Shown here: positions 18,487 through 29,324 of the stretch, one piece after another
How positions within the stretch are numbered: the stretch's first letter is position 1
How the letters are laid out: each line of letters starts with the position of its first letter
Origin: an uncultured Candidatus Puniceispirillum sp.
GTDB lineage: Bacteria > Pseudomonadota > Alphaproteobacteria > Puniceispirillales > Puniceispirillaceae
Assembly: GCA_905182545.1 (NCBI GenBank)
Contig: CAJJBY010000006.1
Location: 215,699 to 279,698, forward strand
Direction of reading: 5' to 3'
Length of the DNA stretch: 64,000 nt
Notes under the pieces: model-generated
The model's input: only the letters and a program-made list of their open reading frames with translations
What the model was told of the DNA's origin: nothing
Databases searched by the model: none
Program-made: the position numbers and the translations under genes

Positions 18487-20043
18487 ATGAGCCAGACCTA
18501 TTACATCACCACACCGATTTACTATGTAAATGACAAACCGCATATCGGCCATGCCTATACAACCCTGTCTTGTGATGTGATGGCGCGTTTCAAACGGCTG
18601 GATGGTTTTGATGTTACTTTTTTGACCGGAACTGACGAACATGGCCAAAAAGTTGAAAAAGCGGCTGAGGTGGCAGGCGTCACCCCACAAAAATTTACCG
18701 ATCAGGTTAGCCAGAATTTTCGTGATTTGACGGCCAAGCTGAATTTCTCGAATGATGATTTTATCCGCACAACCGAAGATAGGCACAAGCAAGCCTGCCA
18801 GAAAATCTGGTCAATTCTTCAGGAAAATGGCCATATCACCCTTGGTAAATATGAAGGATGGTATTCGGTTCGTGATGAAACCTTCTTTACCGAGACCGAA
18901 TTGGTCGACGGTAAGGCGCCAACGGGCGCCCCAGTGGAATGGGTTGAAGAGCCATCCTATTTCTTTAACCTGTCAGAATGGCAGGATAAATTATTGGCTT
19001 TTTACGCGGAAAACCCAGGTTTTGTTGGGCCGGAAAGCCGGTTCAATGAGGTCAAAAGCTTTGTCAAAGGCGGGCTTCGTGATCTATCGGTCAGCCGTGC
19101 CAGCTTTAAATGGGGTGTTCCGGTGCCAAATGATGAAGATCATGTCATGTATGTCTGGCTTGATGCGCTTACCAATTATGTGACCGCAACCAGCTGGCCT
19201 GTTGATGGCGCAAATGGCGACGCCGAAAAACATGAACGCCTTTGGCCAGCAGATTTGCATATGGTTGGCAAAGATATTTTGCGGTTTCACGCGGTTTATT
19301 GGCCTGCCTTTTTGATGGCGGCAGGCTTGCCATTACCAAAGCGGGTTTTTGCGCATGGCTGGTGGACGAATGAAGGCCAGAAAATTTCAAAATCACTTGG
19401 CAATGCTATTGATCCTAACCACCTTGCGGAAACCTTCGGTCTTGATCAAACCCGCTACTTCCTGATGCGCGAAGTGCCTTTTGGCAATGATGGTATTTTT
19501 TCGGTTCCAGCCTTAACTCAGCGTATCAATGGTGACCTTGCCAATGATCTCGGTAATTTGTCACAACGTGTTTTGTCGATGATCTTCAAAAACTGCGACG
19601 GCATCATGCCCGCCCAGCCGGAAAAGCTGGCCCCTGAAGATCAGTCGCTTTTGGCCAGCGTGGATGCATTGCTTGACACGGTTCGCCAGCACATTGACGA
19701 ACAAGCCTTCCATGAGGCGCTTCGTGTGATCTGGCAGGTGATTTCCAATGCAAACCGCTATGTTGATAATGTTGCGCCTTGGGCCTTGAAGAAAACGGAT
19801 CCAGCACGAATGGCTGAAGTCTTGGCCATTTTGGCTGAAACCATTCGCCAAGTAGCAATCCTTGTCCAGCCGGTGATGCCGGATGCGGCTGCCAAGATTC
19901 TTAACCAGCTTGGCGTTGATTCTGCAGCGCGTGATTTTACCCAATTGGCCGGGCAAGCGCGGCTTGCCAATGGACAGGTGATTGCCAAACCGGAACCGGT
20001 GTTTCCGCGTTTTATTGATGAGGCGGACACAAATGATGGATGA
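18487..20043 (+). CDS. metG: Methionyl-tRNA synthetase, short zinc-free type
   Basis: 518 residues from the ATG at 18487; the longer frame back to 18421 has no convincing start. The class I signature HIGH is at residues 19-22 and KISKS near 300. The anticodon-binding helical domain extends to the end. The insert between residues 120 and 160 lacks the CxxC zinc knuckles, so this is the short form, and there is no C-terminal dimerisation/EMAP domain. It charges initiator and elongator tRNA-Met. Its last 11 bases overlap tatD. Confidence 0.96.
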   Translation: MSQTYYITTPIYYVNDKPHIGHAYTTLSCDVMARFKRLDGFDVTFLTGTDEHGQKVEKAAEVAGVTPQKFTDQVSQNFRDLTAKLNFSNDDFIRTTEDRHKQACQKIWSILQENGHITLGKYEGWYSVRDETFFTETELVDGKAPTGAPVEWVEEPSYFFNLSEWQDKLLAFYAENPGFVGPESRFNEVKSFVKGGLRDLSVSRASFKWGVPVPNDEDHVMYVWLDALTNYVTATSWPVDGANGDAEKHERLWPADLHMVGKDILRFHAVYWPAFLMAAGLPLPKRVFAHGWWTNEGQKISKSLGNAIDPNHLAETFGLDQTRYFLMREVPFGNDGIFSVPALTQRINGDLANDLGNLSQRVLSMIFKNCDGIMPAQPEKLAPEDQSLLASVDALLDTVRQHIDEQAFHEALRVIWQVISNANRYVDNVAPWALKKTDPARMAEVLAILAETIRQVAILVQPVMPDAAAKILNQLGVDSAARDFTQLAGQARLANGQVIAKPEPVFPRFIDEADTNDG

Positions 20044-20836
20044 CAATAGGCCTTTGATGATTGATAGCCATGCGCATCTCGATTACCCGCAGCTTTCGGA
20101 TGATCTCGACGGGGTTTTGGCACGCGCGAATGCGGCTGGTGTCACTCATATCATTACCGTCGGCGTCAAGCTTAGCACTGCTGATGCGCCAAAAGCGATT
20201 GCAGCGGCGCATGACAATGTCTGGTTTTCGGTTGGCATTCACCCGCATGAAGCTGAAAATGAACCAGACGCAGCGAATGCAGGAGCCATTCGGGAGGCTG
20301 CGAACCATCCAAAATGTGTTGCGATTGGCGAAGCCGGACTTGATTATTTTTATGATTATGCCACCCCGCAGCAGCAAGCCGAAAGTTTTCGGGCGCAGAT
20401 CGCCGTTGCGCGTGAACTTGATTTACCAATCATTGTCCATGCACGTGATGCTGATGACGATATGGCGGCTATTCTTGAAGATGAGATGGAGAAGGGGGCG
20501 TTCCGTGGCGTCCTGCATTGTTTCAGCTCGGGCGCAGATTTGGCACAGCGCGCCGTTGCCATCGGGTTTTATATCAGCTTTTCAGGCATTTTGACTTTTA
20601 ACAAAGCTGACAAATTACGGGAAATTGCCGCTGAAATGCCCGAAGACCGGATTCTGGTTGAGACAGATTCGCCATATCTGGCACCAGCACCGCATCGCGG
20701 CAGGCCTAATGAGCCAGCCTACACCGCGCATACATTGGCCAAGCTGGCCGCTGTGCGAGGCCTCCAAGTGGCTGATATGGCGGCAATCACCCGCGCCAAT
20801 ACATTACGTCTGTTTAACCGGATGGTTTTGTCATGA
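20033..20836 (+). CDS. tatD: TatD-family metal-dependent hydrolase
   Basis: About 267 residues of an amidohydrolase-like TIM barrel. Metal-binding motifs are in order: DSHAHLD at the start, GEAGLDYFYD near 95, HARDADDD near 130, LHCFSSG near 155 and ETDSPYLAPAPHRG near 205. TatD enzymes are 3'-5' DNases and are also linked to D-aminoacyl-tRNA deacylation. The gene starts inside the end of metG (ATGATG at 20033) and its stop overlaps the next start (ATGA at 20833), so translational coupling is likely. Confidence 0.94.
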   Translation: MMDDNRPLMIDSHAHLDYPQLSDDLDGVLARANAAGVTHIITVGVKLSTADAPKAIAAAHDNVWFSVGIHPHEAENEPDAANAGAIREAANHPKCVAIGEAGLDYFYDYATPQQQAESFRAQIAVARELDLPIIVHARDADDDMAAILEDEMEKGAFRGVLHCFSSGADLAQRAVAIGFYISFSGILTFNKADKLREIAAEMPEDRILVETDSPYLAPAPHRGRPNEPAYTAHTLAKLAAVRGLQVADMAAITRANTLRLFNRMVLS

Positions 20837-21609
20837 AAGTAACCATGCTTGGATGCGGCACGTCGGTTGGTGTTCCGGCGCTTGGGCATGCTGGTTGGGG
20901 TGGTTGTGATCCAAATGATCCACGAAACCGCCGCCAAAGATGCGCTGTTTTGGTTGAAATTAATGATAAAGTCATTCTTGTCGATGCGGGCCCGGATATC
21001 CGCAACCAGCTATTGCCACTCGGGTTAAAACGCATTGACGCCCTGCTGATCACCCATACGCATTCAGATCATGTTGCCGGTCTTGATGATTTGCGCGCAT
21101 TTTACTGGCCTGACCGAATTGATATTCCAGTTTATGCCACCAAACAGCATAGTATCGACATCCTGGCGCGTTTCCCGTATCTGTTCACCAAACATGCGGA
21201 ATCGCCATCTTATTTCGTGCCGCCGATGAAAATGAATTTGATTGCAGCAAATGATATTCTTGAGATCGGCGGATGTAAGATCGAGATATTTCATCAAGAT
21301 CACGGCAATACCAGTTCGCTTGGGTTTTTGTTTGATGGAAAATTCGGCTATTCGACGGATGTTGTTGGGATGAGTGATGATGTGTTTGACAGGCTGGCCG
21401 GTATTGATTTGTGGATTGTAGAGGCTTTACGTGCTGCGCCGCATTCATCGCACAGCCATTATGATCAGACATTTGCCTGGATTGATCGGGTGAAACCAAA
21501 ACAGGCGATTTTGACGCATCTCGGGCTTGAGGCGGATTATGAAACTTTATGCGCAATCTGTCCGGATGGCACCAAACCAGGTATTGACGGGCTGGCCTGG
21601 AGTTTATGA
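20833..21609 (+). CDS. MBL-fold metallo-hydrolase (PhnP-like)
   Basis: 258 residues. It has an N-terminal GCGTSVGVPALG segment, a Cys-containing GGCDPNDPRNRRQR region, the metal motif THTHSDH near residue 79, HQDHG near 155 and a late HLGLEADY. This arrangement matches PhnP-like cyclic phosphodiesterases of the beta-lactamase fold. The exact substrate is unknown. It directly follows tatD in many alphaproteobacteria. A hairpin lies about 190 bases downstream. Confidence 0.9.
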   Translation: MKVTMLGCGTSVGVPALGHAGWGGCDPNDPRNRRQRCAVLVEINDKVILVDAGPDIRNQLLPLGLKRIDALLITHTHSDHVAGLDDLRAFYWPDRIDIPVYATKQHSIDILARFPYLFTKHAESPSYFVPPMKMNLIAANDILEIGGCKIEIFHQDHGNTSSLGFLFDGKFGYSTDVVGMSDDVFDRLAGIDLWIVEALRAAPHSSHSHYDQTFAWIDRVKPKQAILTHLGLEADYETLCAICPDGTKPGIDGLAWSL

Positions 21610-21798
21610 TCCTTTTGAGCATAATATACATTATGCGACAAATTATCATTTATGCAGACATGTTAATGACGCCACCTCAAGAAAAAATATTATATTTCAA
21701 TTAGTTTTACGCCACTGCTCAGATAGTTCCGCATCTTTGGCTTCCAGTCGGCGTTATCACGTTGCCAACTTTTCCCTTGGGCATTTGGGCACAAATAA

Positions 21799-21824
21799 CC
21801 CCCGGTCCTTTTCATGGCCGGGGG
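21799..21824. terminator. Strong GC hairpin, probable (bidirectional) terminator
   Basis: CCCCCGG (21799-21805) pairs with CCGGGGG (21818-21824) around a 12-base loop. On the minus strand, 33 bases downstream of tRNA-Lys, the stem is followed by TTATTTGT, so it can end the tRNA transcript. On the plus strand CAATTTATTT follows, so it may also close the tatD/metallo-hydrolase operon. Confidence 0.6.
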
Positions 21825-21856
21825 CAATTTATTTACCGTCTGTTGGTATCAGGTAA

Positions 21857-21932
21857 TGGTGAGCGCGACAGGATTCGAACCTGTGACCCAGTGATTAAAA
21901 GTCACTTGCTCTACCAACTGAGCTACGCGCCC
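21857..21932 (-). tRNA. tRNA-Lys(UUU)
   Basis: The minus-strand sequence begins GGGCGCGTAGCTCAGTTGG and folds as a 76-base class I tRNA with CCA encoded. The anticodon loop is ACTTTTAAT with anticodon TTT. The acceptor pairs GGGCGCG with CGCGCTC, with one mismatch or G-U. A GC-rich hairpin follows as a likely terminator. Confidence 0.97.
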
Positions 21933-22189
21933 GAGCTTTAAAATTTTTCAGGCCTAGCGACCCTTGTGATGATATAGGCCTCATCACTTCGACACTTTAT
22001 AGAGACGTGTCGATTTTGTGTAAACCCTAAATTAACCCTTGCTGGCCTTTATTTTTGTCTATTTCCAGATCGGGTTTTTACCGCTTGTCTGGGGCGTGCG
22101 ATAGGCAAGGTAAATGGCGCGGACTCAGTTTTTTTTATGTCATAGGTTCTGTTGGGTAAGGCAGCGGGCTTTTTGATATGGCGGGCTGC

Positions 22190-22705
22190 TTAGGCGTTTT
22201 TTTCCGCCAGTTTCTGCTTCAGCGCCTTGGCAACATTTTCTGGAACAAAGCTAGATACATCACCGCCAAAAACGGCCACTTCCTTTACAAAGCGCGAGGC
22301 AACAAAATGCTGCTGTTCGGCTGCCATAAGAAACATTGTTTCCAATTCGCCATGAAGCCGCTTGTTGATACTGGCCATCTGAAACTCATATTCAAAATCA
22401 GCAACAGCGCGAAGCCCGCGTAAAATGGATGTTGCGCCCTGCTGCGTGGCAAAATCGGTCAATAAGCCGGAAAAACTTTTCACCAGAACCGGCAAGCTGG
22501 TCTTGTTTGCGCCATTGATCCGCGCAACGTCGGCCTCGACCAGTTCGGTACGTTCTTCAATTGAAAAAAGCGGCTGTTTGCCAAGATTGAGCGATACAGC
22601 CACAATTAATTGATCACCGAGCCTTGCGCCACGCTCGATAATGTCGATATGGCCATAGGTTAGCGGGTCAAAGGTGCCCGGATAAATAATGACCTTCTGG
22701 TTCAT
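22190..22705 (-). CDS. coaD: Phosphopantetheine adenylyltransferase
   Basis: 171 residues of the nucleotidyltransferase superfamily. PGTFDPLTYGHIDII holds the TxGH motif near residues 15-21, and the late ASRFVKEVAVFGGDVSSFVP segment matches the ISSTxVR-equivalent region of CoaD. It converts 4'-phosphopantetheine and ATP to dephospho-CoA. The start overlaps the gyrA stop by four bases (ATGA), so coaD is the last gene of a gyrA-coaD operon, an arrangement seen elsewhere in Alphaproteobacteria. Confidence 0.95.
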   Translation of the reverse strand: MNQKVIIYPGTFDPLTYGHIDIIERGARLGDQLIVAVSLNLGKQPLFSIEERTELVEADVARINGANKTSLPVLVKSFSGLLTDFATQQGATSILRGLRAVADFEYEFQMASINKRLHGELETMFLMAAEQQHFVASRFVKEVAVFGGDVSSFVPENVAKALKQKLAEKNA

Positions 22706-25436
22706 TGATTGCCCTCATCACCCGTTTGATTGGGCGCATCGTCCGCATCTGTAGGCGCATCAACGGTATCTTGCCCGTCACTGGCATTTGGGGCAATTGC
22801 TGCGGTTTCACTTGTTTCAGCACCAGCTTGATTGCCGTTATTGACACCATCTTGGCCCTCTTCATCACCATCTTCATGATCACCGTCGTCATCACTGTCG
22901 GTTTCGCGAACAAGACCGGCCGAAACCACCTTTTCGCTGTCATCATCGGCAACATCAAACAGCCTTACACCTTGCGTTTTACGGCTGGCAATCCGAATCG
23001 AGTCACCCTCGCCGCCATAAACGCGGATACGGATGACCTGCCCCATATTGGTGACAAGCATCAATTGATCTTCTTCAACCACGGTAAATGAGGCCATGAC
23101 CTGACCATTGCGTTTGCTGGTTTCGATATTGGCAACCCCCTGCCCGCCACGGCCGGAACGCCGATAATCACTCACTGGTGTCCGTTTGCCATAGCCATTT
23201 TCGGTAACTGACAGGATAAATTCTTTATCTTCATCGGCGATAATCGACATGGAAACAACACGATCGCCGCCAAGAAGACGGATACCGCGAACGCCGGTGC
23301 TGTCACGGCCACGGAAAACGCGAACAGCATTGGCGGCAAAGCGGATAGCCTTGCCATTGCGCGTTGCCATCAACACATCATCTTCATCGCTGCAAGGCAG
23401 AACGCCAACAAGATCATCACCGTCTTGAAGCTTCATGGCGATTTTGCCATTGCGCTTGATATTGGTGAAATCGCTGAGGTTATTACGCCTTACATTGCCT
23501 GATGCGGTGGCAAACATAACATTCAAATCGGCCCAGCTTGTTTCATCTTCGGGCATTGGCATGACGGTATTGATGGTTTCTTCTGGCTCAATTGGCAGGA
23601 TATTGACCATTGCCTTGCCAAGCGATTGCGGCGCGGCTTCAGGCAGCTTGTAGCATTTTAGCTGGTAAACCATGCCGCGAGAGGTGAAGAACAAAATCGG
23701 CGTATGCGTATTGGTGACAAAAAGCCGTGTCACAAAATCTTCATCACGGGTTTTCATGCCGGCGCGGCCTTTGCCGCCCCGACGCTGGGCGCGGTAAACT
23801 GACAATGGCACCCGCTTGATGTAGCCGCGATGGCTAACCGTTACGACCATATCTTCCTGCTGGATCAGATCTTCATCATCTGATCGCCAAGCTGGTCAGT
23901 GATTTCGGTGCGCCGCGGGTTTGACAGGCGTTCGCGTGTCGCTGCCAATTCGTCAAGAACAACACGGCTAACCCGCGTGTCTGACCCAAGAATATCCAGA
24001 TGATCGGCAATTTTATCAGCAAGCTCGCGGGTTTCATCGCTCAGCTTGTCGCGTTCCATGCCGGTTAAGCGCTGAAGGCGTAATTCAAGAATGGCGCGCG
24101 CTTGTGTTTCCGACAGCCGGTAATGGCCGTCAATCACCTCATGCCCCGGATCATCAATCAGCGAGATGAAATCAGCCACTTCGGCCGCTGGCCAATTGGT
24201 TTCGCATAATTTTTTGCGTGCGGTTTCGGTATCGGGTGCCTTTTTGATCAATTCAATGATCGTGTCAATCGAGGCAAGCGCCACCATAAGGCCAGCCAAG
24301 ACATGCGCACGATCACGCGCCTTTGACAGCAAAAAGGTTGTCCGGCGAACCACCACTTCCTTGCGAAAGGCGCAAAAAGCGACAATCACATCTTTAATGC
24401 CCATTTGCTGCGGGCGGCCACCATTCATGGCCAGCAAATTTACTGGAAAGCTGGTTTGCAGCCTTGTATGGCGATAGAGCTGGTTCAGCACCACATCACC
24501 CGATGCATCGCGCTTGATCTCGATCACAACCCGCATGCCGTTACGGTCGGATTCGTCGCGGATATCGGAAATGCCCTCAAGCGTCTTTTCGCGAACCATT
24601 TCACCGATACGTTCAAGCAATTGCGCCTTATTCACCTGATAGGGAATTTCGTGAATGATAATGGCTTCACGATCCTTGGCGTTGGTCTGAACTTCGGCCT
24701 TTGCCCGCATGATGATCGAGCCGCGACCATTGGCATAGGCTTCCCGAATGCCGTGCCGCCCCATAATCAGGCCACCAGTTGGAAAATCAGGCCCTGGAAC
24801 AATGACATTTATTTCTTCAGTAGTGATCTCTGGATTGGCAATATAGGCCTCACAGGCAGCAATCACCTCGCCCGGATTATGCGGCGGAATATTGGTTGCC
24901 ATGCCAACCGCGATACCATTTGCGCCATTCACTAGCAGATTTGGGTATTCGGCGGGAAGAACTGTTGGTTCTAGCTGGGTTTCGTCATAATTAGCGGTGA
25001 ATTCTACGGTGTTTTTGTCGATATCACGAAGCAGGCTTTCGGCCGAGCGGGCAAGCCGTGATTCGGTGTAACGCATCGCGGCGGCTGGATCACCATCGAC
25101 CGATCCAAAATTGCCCTGCCCGTCAACCAATGGCAAACGCATCGAGAAATTCTGCGCCATCCGCACCATGGCTTCATAAATCGATGAATCGCCATGCGGG
25201 TGATAGTTACCCATGACATCACCAACGATACGCGCCGATTTACGCGGTGGCTTTGACCAATCGTAATTGCCTTCCATCATGGCATAGAGAATGCGGCGGT
25301 GAACTGGCTTTAGGCCATCACGCACATCGGGAAGCGCGCGTGAAACAATCACGCTCATAGCATAATCCAAATAGGATTTGCGCATCTCTTCCGAAATCGA
25401 AATTGTTGGATTGGTCGAATCGGTTATGTCGGTCAC
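22702..25436 (-). CDS. gyrA: DNA gyrase subunit A (single-base frameshift near 23880)
   Basis: Two frames together give a GyrA of about 911 residues. The N-terminal part has the quinolone-resistance region ([21 protein letters not shown]84 and E88) and the catalytic Tyr at 123 (AAMRYTESR). The C-terminal part has the GyrA box QRRGGKG near residue 545 and beta-pinwheel repeats. A long acidic tail rich in Asp/Glu follows. The join lies in GATCAGATGATGAAG (minus strand, about 23880): one added base restores a read-through from LGDQ to [14 protein letters not shown]. Gyrase is essential, so the break is most likely a sequence error. The start is GTG at 25436. Confidence 0.95.
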
Positions 25437-25588
25437 GCCATTGTTCTTTCTGCCTTTGGGAATTGCAATTAAACTATTCCCGCATTGCTCAGTGACAATT
25501 CAAAAACAACGTCACAAGGTACACACAATATTTACACGATTTATGCAAGCTATGACACCAAATATTGTAGTTTTGGCCGTTTTTTCGG

Positions 25589-25626
25589 CAAAAAAAACGG
25601 TATCCTGACACAAAATCAAGATACCG
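25589..25626 (-). terminator. Rho-independent terminator of ssb
   Basis: On the minus strand CGGTATC (complement of 25620-25626) pairs with GATACCG (complement of 25598-25604) across a 15-base loop. Eight T residues follow (the A run at 25590-25597). It lies 28 bases past the ssb stop and upstream of gyrA. A second small hairpin, GCCGTTTTTTCGGC, lies just beyond it. Confidence 0.85.
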
Positions 25627-25654
25627 ATTTAAAAATGATTTTTAAAACATTGAT

Positions 25655-26146
25655 TTAGAACGGAATATCGTCATCCATATCATTTGAACTGCGCATTGGT
25701 GGAGGGCTTGACTGACCACCGGCCTGCGGGGTTTGATCATGACTCACCTGATTGCTGCTATAGCCGCCGCTATCGCCCATGCTGGATGAGTCGCCACGTC
25801 CACCAAGAAGGGTCATTTCCCCACGGTAACGTTGCAAAACCACTTCGGTTGTGTATTTTTCAACGCCTTGCTGATCGGTCCATTTGCGGGTCTGCAACTG
25901 GCCTTCAATGTAGCATGTTGACCCTTTGCGGAGATATTGCTCGGCGATCCGGCCAAGATTCTCGTTAAAGATTACAACGCGGTGCCATTCGGTTTTTTCG
26001 CGCTGCTCGCCTGAGTTTTTATCCTTCCAGCGTTCGGAAGTGGCGATTGATAGATTGACGATTTTGCTGCCGTCTTGTGTTGACCGCACTTCAGGGTCGC
26101 GCCCTAGATTGCCAACTAGGATGACTTTGTTAACGCTGCCTGCCAT
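25655..26146 (-). CDS. ssb: Single-stranded DNA-binding protein
   Basis: 163 residues. An N-terminal OB fold ([53 protein letters not shown]) is followed by a Gly/Ser/Gln-rich linker and the acidic protein-interaction tip DDDIPF. It coats single-stranded DNA in replication and repair. Divergent from uvrA across about 260 bases, a classic arrangement in which both genes may be damage-inducible. I could not find a convincing alphaproteobacterial LexA box. Confidence 0.96.
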   Translation of the reverse strand: MAGSVNKVILVGNLGRDPEVRSTQDGSKIVNLSIATSERWKDKNSGEQREKTEWHRVVIFNENLGRIAEQYLRKGSTCYIEGQLQTRKWTDQQGVEKYTTEVVLQRYRGEMTLLGGRGDSSSMGDSGGYSSNQVSHDQTPQAGGQSSPPPMRSSNDMDDDIPF

Positions 26147-26409
26147 TGCGATTTTACTCCTGAATGAAATATGTTTTGGGTTTTTAGGCTAAAGTAATAA
26201 ACCAATCTACAATTTCAGATTACCCATGCTGGAAAGGGTATGACAAGGATAAATCGGCCATCGTTCGGATCAATTGTAAATATCTGAAATTCGCCTGATG
26301 AAACCGACTAAAATGCAATGGGTTTTGTGAAATTTGCAAATCAGTTTTTCGGTATGACTGGCCGCGAAAAGACTAGCAAACCAGATGCTCGACGGTCTAT
26401 AGTCCATCC

Positions 26410-29318
26410 ATGCCAAATGAAACCAAAAGAACGCCGCTTGCCAAAAAGGCTCAGCAAACCACCCGCCCTGCCAACGGCATTGAACCGCGCATGATTTCGG
26501 TTCGCGGTGCGCGCGAGCACAATCTTGCCAATGTGGACATTGATTTACCGCGTGACCAGCTTGTCGTTTTGACCGGCTTGTCTGGTTCGGGCAAATCATC
26601 GCTTGCCTTTGACACGATCTATGCTGAAGGCCAGCGCCGCTATGTCGAATCACTTTCGGCCTATGCGCGCCAGTTTCTTGATATGATGAACAAGCCAGAT
26701 GTTGATTTGATCGAAGGCTTGTCGCCGGCCATTTCAATCGAACAGAAAACAACATCACGCAACCCGCGATCAACCGTTGGCACGGTTACTGAAATTTATG
26801 ACTATATGCGGCTGTTATGGGCTCGGATCGGTATTCCATATTCGCCAACCACGGGCTTGCCAATTCGCAGCCAGACCGTCAGCCAGATGGTTGACATCTT
26901 ATTGGCGCTTGATGATGGCGCACGGTTATATCTGCTGGCGCCAATTGTTCGCGGCCGCAAAGGTGAATACCGAAAAGAGCTTGGCGAATTGCATCGCAGG
27001 GGATTCAGCCGGGTTCGCATTAATGGCGAAATCTATGATGTTGACGATACGCCAACACTGGATAAGCAGAAAAAACATGATATCGAGGTTGTTGTTGATC
27101 GGGTTGTGATCACCGGTGATCATGATGAATTGGCAACACGTCTTGCAGATTCGCTGGAAACGGCGCTTGGCCTCAGTGATGGGTTGGTTTTTGCTGATCA
27201 TGCGGATAATGACGAGCGGATTGTGTTTTCTGCCAGATTTGCCTGCCCTGATTCGGGCTTTACCATTGATGAGATCGAGCCGCGGCTGTTTTCTTTTAAT
27301 AATCCCTATGGTGCCTGTGGGGCTTGTGACGGTCTTGGGGTCAAAAGTCATTTTGATGAACAGCTTGTGGTTCCTGATCGCCAAGCCAGCCTTCGCAATG
27401 GTGCCTTGGCGCCTTGGTCATCAAGCACCTCTCGCTATTATCTGCAAACGCTGGAATCACTGGCAAAACAATTCAAATTCTCGCTCGATGTACCATTCAA
27501 TGATCTGGATGATGATGTTCAGTCGATCATTCTTCATGGATCGGGCAAAATGCCCGTCACAATTGATTTTGATGATGGCATGCGGTCATATCGTACGGTC
27601 AAGCCGTTTGAAGGGGTTATGCCCAATCTTGGGCGTCGCTATCGTGAAACCGACTCGTCATGGGTGCGTGACGAAATGGAAAAATATCGGGCGAACCTGC
27701 CCTGCACAACCTGCAAGGGCAAGCGCCTGAAAAATGAGGCTTTGCCGTCAAAATTGATATGCATGACATATCTGATATTGCCCGTTTATCAATTGCTGAT
27801 GCACGCCAATGGTTTGTTGATTTGAGCGTGAAATTAACCGGTCAGGATTCGGAAATCGCTGCCCGTATTTTAAAGGAAATCAATGAACGGCTTGGCTTTT
27901 TGGTCAATGTCGGGCTTGGCTATCTGGCAATGTCGCGCAATTCTGGCACCTTGTCAGGCGGTGAATCCCAACGTATCCGGCTGGCATCGCAAATTGGCTC
28001 TGGCCTGACAGGCGTTCTGTATGTTCTTGATGAACCGTCAATTGGGCTTCATCAGCGCGATAATGATCGGCTGCTATCGACATTGGTTCGGCTTCGTGAT
28101 CTTGGCAATACCGTTCTGGTTGTCGAACATGATGAAGAAGCGATTTTGCTGGCTGACTATGTTGTCGATATGGGGCCTGGTGCGGGGGTTCATGGTGGTC
28201 ATGTTGTTGCCGCTGGTACGCCTGATGAGGTGATGAACCATCCAGACTCACTGACAGGCCAATATTTATCGGGCAAGTTAGAAATTGCCGTGCCGAAAAA
28301 GCGTCGTACGCCAAAAAAAGGCCGCTTTATTCGTGTGGAAAACGCCACAGGTAATAATTTGCAGGATATTTCGGTAAAGTTCCCGCTTGGTGTGATGACG
28401 TGTGTCACTGGGGTGTCAGGCGGCGGCAAATCAACCTTAGTTCTGGAAACCTTATGGAAATCACTTGCGCGGAATTTGCACAAGGCACGCGAAATCCCCG
28501 CTCCGCACAAAGTCATTTATGGTGCAGAATTTCTGGATAAGGTTGTTGATATTGACCAATCTCCAATTGGCCGCACACCGCGGTCAAATCCGGCAACTTA
28601 TACAGGCGCATTTACGCCGATCCGCGAATGGTTTGCAGGTCTTCCCGAAGCCAAGGCGCGCGGCTATGCGCTTGGTCGTTTTTCGTTCAATGTCAAAGGT
28701 GGGCGCTGCGAGGCCTGTCAGGGCGATGGTCTGATCAAGATCGAAATGCATTTCCTGCCTGATATCTATGTGACCTGCGATAGCTGCAAGGGACGCCGTT
28801 ACAATCGGGAAACGCTGGAAATTACATGGCGCGGCAAATCCATTGCCGATATTCTGGATATGACAGTCGAAGAAGGTGTCGACTATTTCAAGGCGGTGCC
28901 ATCAATCCGCGAAAAGCTGGAAACCATGCTTCGTGTTGGGCTTGGCTATGTTCGCATCGGCCAGCAAGCAACTACCCTATCAGGTGGTGAGGCGCAACGT
29001 GTCAAATTATCCAAGGAATTATCGCGCCGCGCAACGGGCCGCACGATTTACATTCTGGATGAGCCGACAACCGGCCTGCATTTCCATGACATTGCCAAGT
29101 TGCTGGAGGTTCTGCAGGAACTGGTCGAACAGGGCAATAGCGTGATTGTGATCGAACATAATATGGATGTGATCAAAACCGCCGACTGGATTATCGATCT
29201 TGGCCCTGAAGGTGGCGATGGTGGAGGCTATATCGTTGCTGAAGGCACGCCTGAACAGGTGGCGAAGGTTGCTGACTCCCATACCGGCACCTATCTTGCG
29301 CGTGTTTTAAAAAAGTGA
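26410..29318 (+). CDS. uvrA: Excinuclease ABC subunit A (single-base frameshift near 27743)
   Basis: Two frames of 471 and 519 residues join into a UvrA of about 969 residues. The first has Walker [10 protein letters not shown] near residues 56-64 and the [17 protein letters not shown] zinc segment. The second has [25 protein letters not shown], a second Walker [10 protein letters not shown], a second zinc finger (CEACQGDG ... CDSCKG) and [15 protein letters not shown]. The frame is lost in GCTTTGCCGTC: one extra G would give [17 protein letters not shown]. UvrA recognises bulky lesions with UvrB. The N-terminus carries about 27 extra polar residues before the conserved start. Confidence 0.95.
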
Positions 29319-29324
29319 TTTGTG

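Noticed and set aside
26147..26409. LexA (SOS) box between ssb and uvrA
   Set aside because: The best match, GTTCGGATCAATTGT at about 26265, fits GTTC-N7-GTTC in only one half. Too weak to report as a site.
22702..29318. Programmed frameshifting in gyrA or uvrA
   Set aside because: No slippery heptamer with a downstream structure is evident at the breaks, families do not use frameshifting, and similar indels occur in many unrelated genes here.
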